Position numbers and translations under genes: made by a program
The notes under the pieces: model-generated
Databases searched by the model: none
What the model was told of the DNA's origin: nothing
Seen by the model: only the letters and a program-made list of their open reading frames with translations
Origin: a virus
IMG/VR virus record: IMGVR_UViG_3300009128_000147
Coordinates: 1-22,338 of that record
Length of the DNA: 22,338 bases
Strand: one strand, 5' to 3'
Shown here: one piece after another, positions 7,445-13,498 of the stretch
Layout of the letters: every line of letters starts with the position of its first letter
Position numbering within the stretch: the stretch's first letter is position 1

Positions 7445-8225
7445 AAATTGGCGTCAGAATAAAAATAAAATCAGTGATCATAAAATTAAAATAGGAGAAT
7501 TGAATGGGGTCATTGGTGAACATAACATCGAAATCGGATTAATCCGTGATAAAATTGGTCAAGTTAGGGATGAAATAGGTGTTGAGAAAGAACATATTTC
7601 AATTTGTGAGAACAAAAATAGAGAGACACCATATTATTGGGTAAGTCAGTGGGTTAATAATAATATACCATCTTATTATCAAAGTTTTGAGGATTCTGTT
7701 TCACAAGGGCAATATGATTCAAAACTTTGGCTAATAAAAAAATTAAAAAATATCAAATTATACACTGATGAAGTACACATCGATATTATAGGATCATGGT
7801 TTGGGTTTCCATTAATAGAGTTGTTATCTGGTATTTTTAAGATAAAACAAATTGATTTGTATGACATAGATGAGAATTGTCATAAAGTGGTTGCTCAATA
7901 TATAAATCATTTCGATCCTGCTTTTAAAATTGCTCAATATGGAGATTATTTTGAAAGAACTGATTTACGTAGAAGGCATATTGTCATTAATACTTCTTCC
8001 GAACATATGTCGGATATTGTGTCGATGAGAAAATATTATAAAGATTATCCTGATTCTCCTATTTTAGCAATACAATCAAATAATTATTTTACGTTAGACG
8101 ATCATATTAATTGCGTAAATAATGTTGAAGAATTGATTGATAAAAATCATATTAATCGAGTATTATATAAAGGCACTCAAAAGTTGCCGTTATACGATAG
8201 ATACATGGTTATAGGGCAATGGTAG
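7431..8225 (+). CDS. SAM-dependent methyltransferase-like protein with N-terminal heptad coiled coil
   Basis: A 264-residue protein in two parts. Residues about 14-56 form an uninterrupted heptad array with Ile-Gly at 21, 28, 35, 42 and 49, probably a coiled coil for oligomerisation. From about residue 105 the class I methyltransferase pattern begins: HIDIIGSWFGFP (motif I, SAM loop), LYDIDEN (acidic end of strand 2), then HIVINTSSEHM (motif IV region). The ATG at 7431 is preferred; an upstream TTG at 7377 would overlap the previous gene by 68 nt and add residues with no resemblance to anything. It overlaps the next gene by 7 nt. Substrate unknown; sugar or protein methylation fits the neighbourhood. 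Confidence 0.65.
   Translation: MDQIKNWRQNKNKISDHKIKIGELNGVIGEHNIEIGLIRDKIGQVRDEIGVEKEHISICENKNRETPYYWVSQWVNNNIPSYYQSFEDSVSQGQYDSKLWLIKKLKNIKLYTDEVHIDIIGSWFGFPLIELLSGIFKIKQIDLYDIDENCHKVVAQYINHFDPAFKIAQYGDYFERTDLRRRHIVINTSSEHMSDIVSMRKYYKDYPDSPILAIQSNNYFTLDDHINCVNNVEELIDKNHINRVLYKGTQKLPLYDRYMVIGQW
7491..7598 (+). repeat. Heptad (21-bp) repeat tract coding I-G-x5
   Basis: Five consecutive seven-residue units each begin Ile-Gly (IGELNGV, IGEHNIE, IGLIRDK, IGQVRDE, IGVEKEH) and are followed by a further Ile at the next heptad. At the DNA level the 21-bp units are only loosely similar, so the pattern is kept by selection on protein or is an old slippage expansion. Confidence 0.75.
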
Positions 8226-8779
8226 ATTTTGTTTTTGTGCGAACAGGCGACAAATATGAAGAGTGGTATGAAAAAAATTTAATTTACATGGCAGAGAAGT
8301 TTGGTAAATTAAAAATTGATAATATCATTGCCATAAGAGAGGGTGAAGGTGCAGTATACGATAAATTAAAAATGTTTGATATCTGCACGGAGAATAAATT
8401 TTATATTTATTTTGATTTGGATGTTGTTATAAAAGGTGATGTCAATCATCTTATACGTGATAATTTTACAACTTTATATGCTTGGTGGAGAGACAGATTA
8501 CACACACCTTTCAACTCATCAATTATGTCATGGTATGGGGATCATTCTTATATTTACGATGATTTTTATAATGATGAAGATTATAGCAGAGTGAAATACT
8601 GGAGAGGTATTGACGAATATCTTTATAATGAATGTGAAGTACAATTGTATGAAAGAACCTGTTGGTCATTCATGTATTCTACTGAAATAATGCATTATCC
8701 AGTTTGTTTATTTAATCATAATTTTCACACTATGATGAGAAAGATACCATGGACACAAGAGTATTTGCTATTAGAATAG
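8219..8779 (+). CDS. Small DxD glycosyltransferase (paralogue 2 of 3)
   Basis: A 186-residue protein with FVFVRTGDKY at the N-terminus, a VYDKLKMFDI segment before the motif, and YIYFDLDVVIKGD with D66-L-D68 as the DxD. AWWRDRLHTPFNSSIMSW then follows, matching SWWRDTAKSGLSYSVNGG in the next gene. A HNFHTMM stretch near the end may provide a metal-binding His. It is the shortest of the three paralogues, near the lower limit for a GT-A fold, but the core motifs are present. It overlaps the genes on both sides (7 and 31 nt). Specificity unknown. Confidence 0.62.
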   Translation: MVDFVFVRTGDKYEEWYEKNLIYMAEKFGKLKIDNIIAIREGEGAVYDKLKMFDICTENKFYIYFDLDVVIKGDVNHLIRDNFTTLYAWWRDRLHTPFNSSIMSWYGDHSYIYDDFYNDEDYSRVKYWRGIDEYLYNECEVQLYERTCWSFMYSTEIMHYPVCLFNHNFHTMMRKIPWTQEYLLLE

Positions 8780-9405
8780 GTGAGAAATTTGGACAAGATG
8801 TAGAAAATTACATCAATTCTAAATTACCAAATGTCACATGGATACGTGATGAATTAGATGGTGTGAGATTGCAGTGGAATAAAATGCGAGTTATGAATAT
8901 GGATATTGATGAACCGGTTGTTGTGATTGATATTGATTTAGAATTTATAAATGATTATATGGATGCTATAAATTATCCAATAGAACGAGGTCAATTTCTT
9001 TCAGCAAAATCATGGTGGAGAGACACCGCAAAATCTGGACTTTCATATTCTGTGAACGGTGGATTTTTTAAATATTATCCAAAAGATTGTAAATATATTT
9101 ACGAAAAATTCATGAAAGACAAATTATATTGGCAGAGATTTTATATAGATAATGGCACTACTGTAGGTCCAGTAAATGGTGAACAATATTTTGTAGAAGA
9201 TTCGGTTAAGGAAAGGCTAGAATTAAAATTTTTACCAGAGACTTGGTTTACTAAAAGTGTGAAGAATCCGACAAAAGAGTGGTGGGCAAGAATGAATACA
9301 TTATATCCAGGTGACTGGTTATATCTAGATGGTTATAACCCAGACATAAAAATAATACATCAAATGTTTGGTGGAAAATTTATCAATTTACCTACACGGT
9401 CCTGA
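8749..9405 (+). CDS. Small DxD glycosyltransferase (paralogue 3 of 3), last gene of the left operon
   Basis: A 218-residue protein with RVFAIRIGEKF at the start, WNKMRVMNMD before the motif, VVIDIDLEFIND with D61-I-D63, then SAKSWWRDTAKSGLSYSVNGGFFKYY. The C-terminal IKIIHQMFGGK has a His where GT-A enzymes often place a metal or product ligand. It is the last plus-strand gene before the minus-strand virion genes, and its stop overlaps the end of the convergent gene by 14 nt. No terminator hairpin is visible at the junction. The substrate cannot be read from the sequence. Confidence 0.62.
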   Translation: MDTRVFAIRIGEKFGQDVENYINSKLPNVTWIRDELDGVRLQWNKMRVMNMDIDEPVVVIDIDLEFINDYMDAINYPIERGQFLSAKSWWRDTAKSGLSYSVNGGFFKYYPKDCKYIYEKFMKDKLYWQRFYIDNGTTVGPVNGEQYFVEDSVKERLELKFLPETWFTKSVKNPTKEWWARMNTLYPGDWLYLDGYNPDIKIIHQMFGGKFINLPTRS

Positions 9406-10531
9406 TTGCACCTGATGGAACATATGCAGTAAAATAGTGAGTTGTATTTGTTGTTATAGCACCAGATCCATATCGAGCCTTATAATATGTTCCAGATGTG
9501 GTTCCAATACCCTCACCCCAAACACCTTGTTCAGAACTATCTGTATAAACAGTATCTAATAAAGTTCCTTGATTTCTGTCATAAGTATTGCTTGGCGCAG
9601 AAGTTTCAAATTTATATCTTGGAAACCCATAATCTCCAGAAACACCATCAAAAGATGCACTTCTTTTCCATGCTGGTAAAAGTATATTAGTTATAATATA
9701 TGCATAATCATTTGTGGCTATATCTACTTGTTCTAAATAATTATTACCAGAATTCCAAAGCATGAATTTTGATGTTTCAGAACCTCTTGGTGTTGCTTCA
9801 TCAAATGATGAATTTTGTGTTCTGATGTATAATTTATTTGTTGCAACAACTGATGAACCTCCACCGCCTGTGTCAGGACTACCTGTATCAAATGACATTA
9901 TGGTGTTTTGATGAAACGTGCCTAAGTCAGTATAATCACCACCAGGACTTGAAGTAGCGACTGATAAAAGTCCAACCCCATCATCATTCATCATATTATA
10001 ATTTGCGTGAGCAATAATCGTATCAAGCAAATTGGCATCAACACCTTCTATTTGTAAAGCAGATGATGCGGTATCCCATTTAACATATGTGTTTACATTT
10101 CTAATTGTAGGAGTCGGTTCAGGGGGTGGAGTTGCATTTAACCACTCTTCATAATAAAATGATTGTCTGACGGATTCTGATGTATCGAAATCCGCCTCTG
10201 TAGGACCAGTAAAAGTATCATCATCATCTCCATAATTATCATGAGCATTATTTGATTTAGACGTATAAACTGCATTTTTTCTTTTATCTGTAAGAGTTTG
10301 GATATAATTATAATCTGCACTAGATGCTGATCCACTACCTGCTCTATACATTGCACCAAAACCATTAGTTGAAGTGGCTGAACCATCTCTGTCGGCGGTA
10401 CCTGTATAAGTAGCGGATAAATCGGATGCCCATGCTTTACGTAAATGATAAGATAATAATTCAAGATCACTATCCGACATTTCTTTAAGATAACCTGATG
10501 AATCCCATCTTATCGGTCTATTTACTGCCAT
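9392..10531 (-). CDS. Putative virion fibre/appendage protein (paralogue of the 11346-13103 product)
   Basis: A 379-residue protein rich in Ser, Thr, Asn, Gly, Asp and Tyr, with few Cys and no enzyme motif. The N-terminus (MAVNRPIRWDSSGYLKEMSD) resembles structural proteins of marine T4-like phages as I remember them; this needs a search. Three blocks are shared with the gene at 11346-13103: MSDSDLELLSYHL near residue 18, NNAHDNYGDDDDTF near 94-107, and SGTYYKARYGSGA near the C-terminus. There is a Pro-rich hinge (PPPEPTPT) near 135 and a Gly run (GGGGSS) near 220. It is the distal gene of a three-gene minus-strand set with 3- and 10-nt gaps, presumably expressed late from the promoter at 13245-13238. 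The exact virion position is not determinable. Confidence 0.6.
   Translation of the reverse strand: MAVNRPIRWDSSGYLKEMSDSDLELLSYHLRKAWASDLSATYTGTADRDGSATSTNGFGAMYRAGSGSASSADYNYIQTLTDKRKNAVYTSKSNNAHDNYGDDDDTFTGPTEADFDTSESVRQSFYYEEWLNATPPPEPTPTIRNVNTYVKWDTASSALQIEGVDANLLDTIIAHANYNMMNDDGVGLLSVATSSPGGDYTDLGTFHQNTIMSFDTGSPDTGGGGSSVVATNKLYIRTQNSSFDEATPRGSETSKFMLWNSGNNYLEQVDIATNDYAYIITNILLPAWKRSASFDGVSGDYGFPRYKFETSAPSNTYDRNQGTLLDTVYTDSSEQGVWGEGIGTTSGTYYKARYGSGAITTNTTHYFTAYVPSGAIRTV
10215..10240 (-). repeat. 26-bp exact repeat in fibre paralogue (copy A)
   Basis: This is identical over 26 bp to 12766-12791 and encodes the DNYGDDDDT block. It is the longest exact match I noticed between the two paralogous genes, in the same orientation, and could serve for recombination between them. 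Confidence 0.8.
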
Positions 10532-10534
10532 TTT

Positions 10535-11335
10535 TTATTCTTCATTAATTTTATTCGGTTCATTATCGAGAAGGGTTTGATAGGTCGCACACACTTCACA
10601 AATAGATTTTGATTTTCTTATTTTGGATCTTAATTCTCTGTTTTCAGATTCTTGCACCACTTCTTGTTCAAAAATATCTAATTTAAATTTAAATAAATCT
10701 TCGGTAGTTGCTTCTGAAAGAAGTTCCCAAACACTCCTTGGTTCAACATTTTCATTTTCTTGATTGAAATTTGAATTATCTTCAACTTCTTCATCGGGAT
10801 CTTTATTCATTTTCCATTCTTCAAAAAGTCTTTGTTCTTCAGGATCATAATGTTTTTTGAAAGCATCGTATCTTTTATTCTCTTCATCTAATTTAACCAA
10901 AAATCGTTCTGTCTCTCTACTAATCATTTCTACATCATTAAAAGGGGATTTTAGAAAGGCTTCTGTTATTGGTGAAATGTGAATATTATCATTCTCATAT
11001 GCTTCTTTTGAATTTCTATACTGAATAAGGTCTAAATGTAATTGTGTTCCATTAAACGATTCTAAATGTATCATTGGATCGTGTGTTTTTTGTCCTAATA
11101 CGGAATCAGCCCATCTAGCCGTGTTTATTCTTATATAATCCTTTGGCCATACAAATTCTGTATTGTTAGGGTCTGCATATTCATTATCATTTATTAAGTT
11201 ACCAACTGCTGAGGCATCATATTCATAACCTAATACCTCATTTAATACTTTAATTTGTTCAGTCTGATCAAGTTTTGATGGATCATCAGTGGATGCTTGA
11301 CCATCATTAATATTTGTAGTTTGTTCTGTTTCCAT
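10535..11335 (-). CDS. Acidic protein of unknown function with C-terminal coiled coil and CxxC
   Basis: A 266-residue, strongly acidic protein that I do not recognise. It is Glu/Asp/Asn-rich. Residues about 140-185 are highly charged and probably helical; about 195-240 form a likely coiled coil ending in CEVC, the only cysteines. The N-terminal 25 residues are polar and low in complexity. The start is supported by a good Shine-Dalgarno on the minus strand (AAGGA, three bases before the ATG). It sits between two paralogous putative fibre genes with 10- and 3-nt gaps, so it could be a fibre chaperone, assembly factor or connector; this is inference from position. The paired cysteines could bind metal or be redox-active. 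Confidence 0.6.
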   Translation of the reverse strand: METEQTTNINDGQASTDDPSKLDQTEQIKVLNEVLGYEYDASAVGNLINDNEYADPNNTEFVWPKDYIRINTARWADSVLGQKTHDPMIHLESFNGTQLHLDLIQYRNSKEAYENDNIHISPITEAFLKSPFNDVEMISRETERFLVKLDEENKRYDAFKKHYDPEEQRLFEEWKMNKDPDEEVEDNSNFNQENENVEPRSVWELLSEATTEDLFKFKLDIFEQEVVQESENRELRSKIRKSKSICEVCATYQTLLDNEPNKINEE

Positions 11336-11345
11336 AAATCCTTTT

Positions 11346-13103
11346 TTATATATCTACGTCTGAGACTAGGTAATAAGTATCTGTTACATAACCACTGGCG
11401 GCCCCTGCACCTCTGACTTTATAATAGGTTCCTGATGTATCAGGTTCATTAGGATCCTCAAAATACAGACCAGGACCAAAAACTTTATTCGTAACGTTTG
11501 TGCCTCCTCTGACTGAATTGGAAAATATTCCATGATCAAATTGAGAAGAACCTACTGATGTGGCTAAACTATAAATCGGATAATATCTACCTAAAGTGTA
11601 TAATCTATATAGTACATTTTGAATATAGTTTTTTAGATAGTGATCTCTTCTCCTTCCTAATACTGCACCATCCTCATAAGATGTGGTGCCGTAATAGACA
11701 TTCCAATTCCATCTATTATCATAATCCTCTAAATAAGGTAACTCCATCTCGATCAATCGGTTCATTCTTTCACATTTATAAACAGTGTTTGTATTAAAAC
11801 TTGACGTTGCCGTATATTTTTGATTTGCATAAAGATAAATATGTCCATCTGCTGAATTACCACTAGGTGCTAGTGTGGCATTACGAGTTTGATATTGCCA
11901 TCTATCTGTTACTTCATCAGGTGTCAATACATTTACAGTTCTAGCACTACCTTCAAAAGATGAGGCGCTTGGACTCGAATTGTTATAATTAGAAGAAACG
12001 TATATTGAACCTCCATTTGCGTGGGCAGGTTTAAAATAAAAATATTTTCCAATACCATTATAATCACCAGTAGCAAAATATTCTCTTACGTCACCACTAT
12101 TAGTTCCTTCTAATGCTGAGCCCGAATGTGCAGTAATTTTCCATCTGGATAATCTGGTAGGTCTTGCCGAGGTACTATCACCAAAACCGTCTCCTGAAAA
12201 TTTAACAAAATCTCCATATACGTTAGCAGAATTCCTAGTTATATTTTTTATCCAAAGGTTCCAAATATATCTGGTTGAGTATGCATTTAAATCATAAAAA
12301 TGATTATGACCGTCAACTGTACTCACGACATCTGAAAACGCATAATAATAATAAGTTTGTTCTTGTCCCATTACCTCTCTTACAGGATACCATCCATTTC
12401 CTGGCCAACTTGTCGCTATTTTATATTGACCAAAATTTTTATCATTATCCGTGCTCCTAATTCTAGCATTTACATATTTAAAGATTGCTTCATATATTTT
12501 TTGTACGTCTTTTTCTATCTTAACCGTACCATCAGTAGTTGCGGTTAAATGCCCATAGTCTCTTATCATTTCTGCTGGTGACCAAGCATTCACAGAAACG
12601 CTATCAGTACCGTTCCAACCTCTTATGGTGTTGTAATAATCACCATTAGTTGTTAATGTTTGACCAGAAAATCCAGGAGTAGATGTAGTATAACTCGCAT
12701 AATGACGTTGTGATAGGTAATAATGTTGTTGATTTACTATTGAAATGTCAGCAGGATCATCAAAGGTATCATCATCATCTCCATAATTATCCCATGCATT
12801 CTGTGTTTTGGATGTTGTCGTAGCGTTATATCTTGTATCAGTCACCTGAAAAGACTGAACACTCGATGTAACACCTCTATTTAATGTGGACATTATAAGT
12901 GCACCATAAGGTGCATTAGAATAATATCCCACCCAAGAAGAGTACCAACTTCGAAAATCAGCAGTAGTAAGTTTCAAAGTGAACCATTCTTGAAGTTTAT
13001 GGGCAACAACTTCTAATTCACTATCAGTCATTCTTTTTAAACCGTTGCTCATAGCTTTGAGCATTCTACTTGTGGCGTCCGTATTTGTATAAGATACTGT
13101 CAT
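11346..13103 (-). CDS. Putative virion fibre/appendage protein, large paralogue
   Basis: A 585-residue protein, Tyr/Asn/Ser/Thr/Gly-rich, with no enzyme motif. It shares with the 9392-10531 product an N-terminal block (KRMTDSELEVVAHKLQEWF, residues 24-42), QNAWDNYGDDDDTF (101-114) and a C-terminal SGTYYKVRGAGA segment. The middle is longer and diverged, as expected for host-recognition or appendage proteins. The start at 13103 gives MTVSYTNTDAT and has GGA six bases upstream. A longer frame to 13178 is rejected because its extra codons are the antisense of the tmRNA T-arm. As first gene of the minus-strand set it lies about 130 nt downstream of the start predicted from the late promoter at 13245-13238. 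Abundant Ser/Thr/Asn make it a candidate acceptor for the neighbouring glycosyltransferases (inference). Confidence 0.62.
   Translation of the reverse strand: MTVSYTNTDATSRMLKAMSNGLKRMTDSELEVVAHKLQEWFTLKLTTADFRSWYSSWVGYYSNAPYGALIMSTLNRGVTSSVQSFQVTDTRYNATTTSKTQNAWDNYGDDDDTFDDPADISIVNQQHYYLSQRHYASYTTSTPGFSGQTLTTNGDYYNTIRGWNGTDSVSVNAWSPAEMIRDYGHLTATTDGTVKIEKDVQKIYEAIFKYVNARIRSTDNDKNFGQYKIATSWPGNGWYPVREVMGQEQTYYYYAFSDVVSTVDGHNHFYDLNAYSTRYIWNLWIKNITRNSANVYGDFVKFSGDGFGDSTSARPTRLSRWKITAHSGSALEGTNSGDVREYFATGDYNGIGKYFYFKPAHANGGSIYVSSNYNNSSPSASSFEGSARTVNVLTPDEVTDRWQYQTRNATLAPSGNSADGHIYLYANQKYTATSSFNTNTVYKCERMNRLIEMELPYLEDYDNRWNWNVYYGTTSYEDGAVLGRRRDHYLKNYIQNVLYRLYTLGRYYPIYSLATSVGSSQFDHGIFSNSVRGGTNVTNKVFGPGLYFEDPNEPDTSGTYYKVRGAGAASGYVTDTYYLVSDVDI
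12766..12791 (-). repeat. 26-bp exact repeat in fibre paralogue (copy B)
   Basis: This is the partner of 10215-10240, coding the same DNYGDDDDT block in the large paralogue. Conservation at the nucleotide level in otherwise diverged genes suggests recent exchange or strong constraint. Confidence 0.8.
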
Positions 13104-13123
13104 TATAATCCATAAAAAGGTTG

Positions 13124-13131
13124 TATAAATA
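13124..13131 (+). promoter_or_regulatory. T4-type late promoter for the tmRNA
   Basis: This is an exact TATAAATA octamer. By T4 spacing transcription would begin near 13137, eight bases before the first helix of the tmRNA acceptor piece. Reading the window I found only one other exact copy, on the minus strand 107 bp away. Gene 33, a T4 late-transcription factor, is encoded in the same window. Confidence 0.55.
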
Positions 13132-13137
13132 TATATG

Positions 13138-13196
13138 TCAATGATTCTGCAGAATATCAGAACAGGACGTGGGTTCAATTCCCACCACCTCCACCA
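13138..13196 (+). ncRNA. ssrA: tmRNA acceptor piece
   Basis: This stretch carries the 5' strand of the long-range helix (13145-13151), the T-arm (stem 13169-13173 with 13181-13185) and the 3' acceptor strand ending in ACCA at 13193-13196. In isolation it mimics the 3' half of a tRNA gene, but there is no anticodon arm upstream. Confidence 0.9.
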
Positions 13197-13206
13197 ACGA
13201 GATCAC

Positions 13207-13299
13207 ATGAATGATTCAAGCAATGTGTTCCTTTGGGTATTTATATTAACACTTATATTAGGTTTTTATTATTTATTAGAAGTTTTTCTGCTTATTTAA
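13207..13299 (+). CDS. Possible 30-residue membrane microprotein inside the tmRNA intervening segment
   Basis: The 105-nt segment between the two tmRNA pieces (13197-13301) contains ATG at 13207, 30 sense codons and TAA at 13297-13299, ending two bases before the first G of the coding piece. The peptide begins MNDSSN and continues with about 24 hydrophobic residues (VFLWVFILTLILGFYYLLEV and beyond), a plausible single membrane helix. GAG lies five bases before the ATG, a weak Shine-Dalgarno. It could be real, perhaps made only from unprocessed precursor, or a chance frame in AT-rich sequence, which tends to encode hydrophobic residues. It resembles no known protein that I can name. Confidence 0.3.
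   Translation: MNDSSNVFLWVFILTLILGFYYLLEVFLLI
13238..13245 (-). promoter_or_regulatory. T4-type late promoter for the minus-strand virion genes
   Basis: The minus strand reads TATAAATA from 13245 to 13238. By T4 spacing the start would be near 13232, giving a ~130-nt leader before the ATG at 13103. That leader is the antisense of the tmRNA acceptor piece, and the promoter itself lies in the tmRNA intervening segment. Confidence 0.6.
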
Positions 13300-13301
13300 T
13301 T

Positions 13302-13476
13302 GGGGGTGTTCGGATTCGACTGACTGTGACTATGCAGAGGAGACACATCACTTGACAGATGTAAAAATGTCTGCTATAATAATCGCAAACAATAACGATT
13401 ATACCTCAGCACAAGTGGCTTTAGCCGCTTAATTGCTACGGGCTTTTCTGGTTGTGCCTGGGAACAGAAACAACCA
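13302..13476 (+). ncRNA. ssrA: tmRNA coding piece with two pseudoknots
   Basis: The 5' end is GGGGGTGTTCGGATTCGAC. The first pseudoknot has stem 1 ACATC (13345-13349) with GATGT (13358-13362), stem 2 GACA (13354-13357) with TGTC (13368-13371), and an AAAAA crossing loop (13363-13367). The tag frame follows TAATC, the usual context before the resume GCA. The second pseudoknot has stem 1 CGGGC (13439-13443) with GCCTG (13456-13460), stem 2 TGGTTGT (13449-13455) with ACAACCA (13470-13476), no base between the stems, and loop GGAACAGAA. Both have standard H-type geometry. Confidence 0.9.
13385..13432 (+). other. tmRNA proteolysis-tag reading frame
   Basis: The resume codon GCA at 13385 opens 15 codons, ANNNDYTSAQVALAA, then TAA at 13430-13432. 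With the alanine from the charged tmRNA the appended tag would be A-ANNNDYTSAQVALAA. The terminal ALAA is the ClpXP recognition end known from bacterial tags. AANN near the start and QVALAA at the end resemble alphaproteobacterial tags as I recall them. Confidence 0.92.
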
Positions 13477-13498
13477 ATAACATACAAAATTTAAAATT

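Larger units (their letters stand above)
13138..13476 (+). ncRNA. ssrA: Circularly permuted two-piece tmRNA (transfer-messenger RNA) gene
   Basis: The molecule rescues stalled ribosomes by acting first as alanyl-tRNA and then as mRNA for a degradation tag. The 3' acceptor piece (about 13138-13196) precedes the 5' coding piece (13302-13476), as in alphaproteobacteria. The acceptor stem is fully paired: GGGGGTG (13302-13308) with CACCTCC (13186-13192), including the G3-U70 wobble recognised by alanyl-tRNA synthetase, then A73 and encoded CCA (13194-13196). The T-arm is GTGGG-TTCAATT-CCCAC (13169-13185). GGATTCGAC (13312-13320) is the conserved D-region. A long-range helix pairs TTCTGCA (13145-13151) with TGCAGAG (13333-13339). 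H-type pseudoknots are visible before and after the tag. The 5' boundary is set by the promoter and the 3' boundary by the second pseudoknot; both are approximate. No terminator follows, so the 3' end is probably made by processing. Confidence 0.93.

Noticed and set aside
11558-12548. Plus-strand ORFs of 61-79 codons opposite the large fibre gene
   Set aside because: They are antisense to a long conserved-block gene, with no ribosome-binding sites or recognisable motifs.
13104-13178. 25-codon upstream extension of the large fibre gene (MNPRPVLIF...)
   Set aside because: Those codons are the antisense of the tmRNA T-arm and acceptor strand and of the late promoter; the ATG at 13103 has a better context and gives an N-terminus alignable with the paralogue.
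13165-13196. A tRNA gene 3' half (T-arm plus CCA)
   Set aside because: No D-arm or anticodon arm lies upstream; the acceptor strand pairs perfectly with 13302-13308, so it belongs to the permuted tmRNA.
13445-13476. Rho-independent terminator hairpin (GGTTGT...ACAACC, or TTTCTG...CAGAAA)
   Set aside because: No U-run follows, and the bases fit better as the second H-type pseudoknot of the tmRNA.
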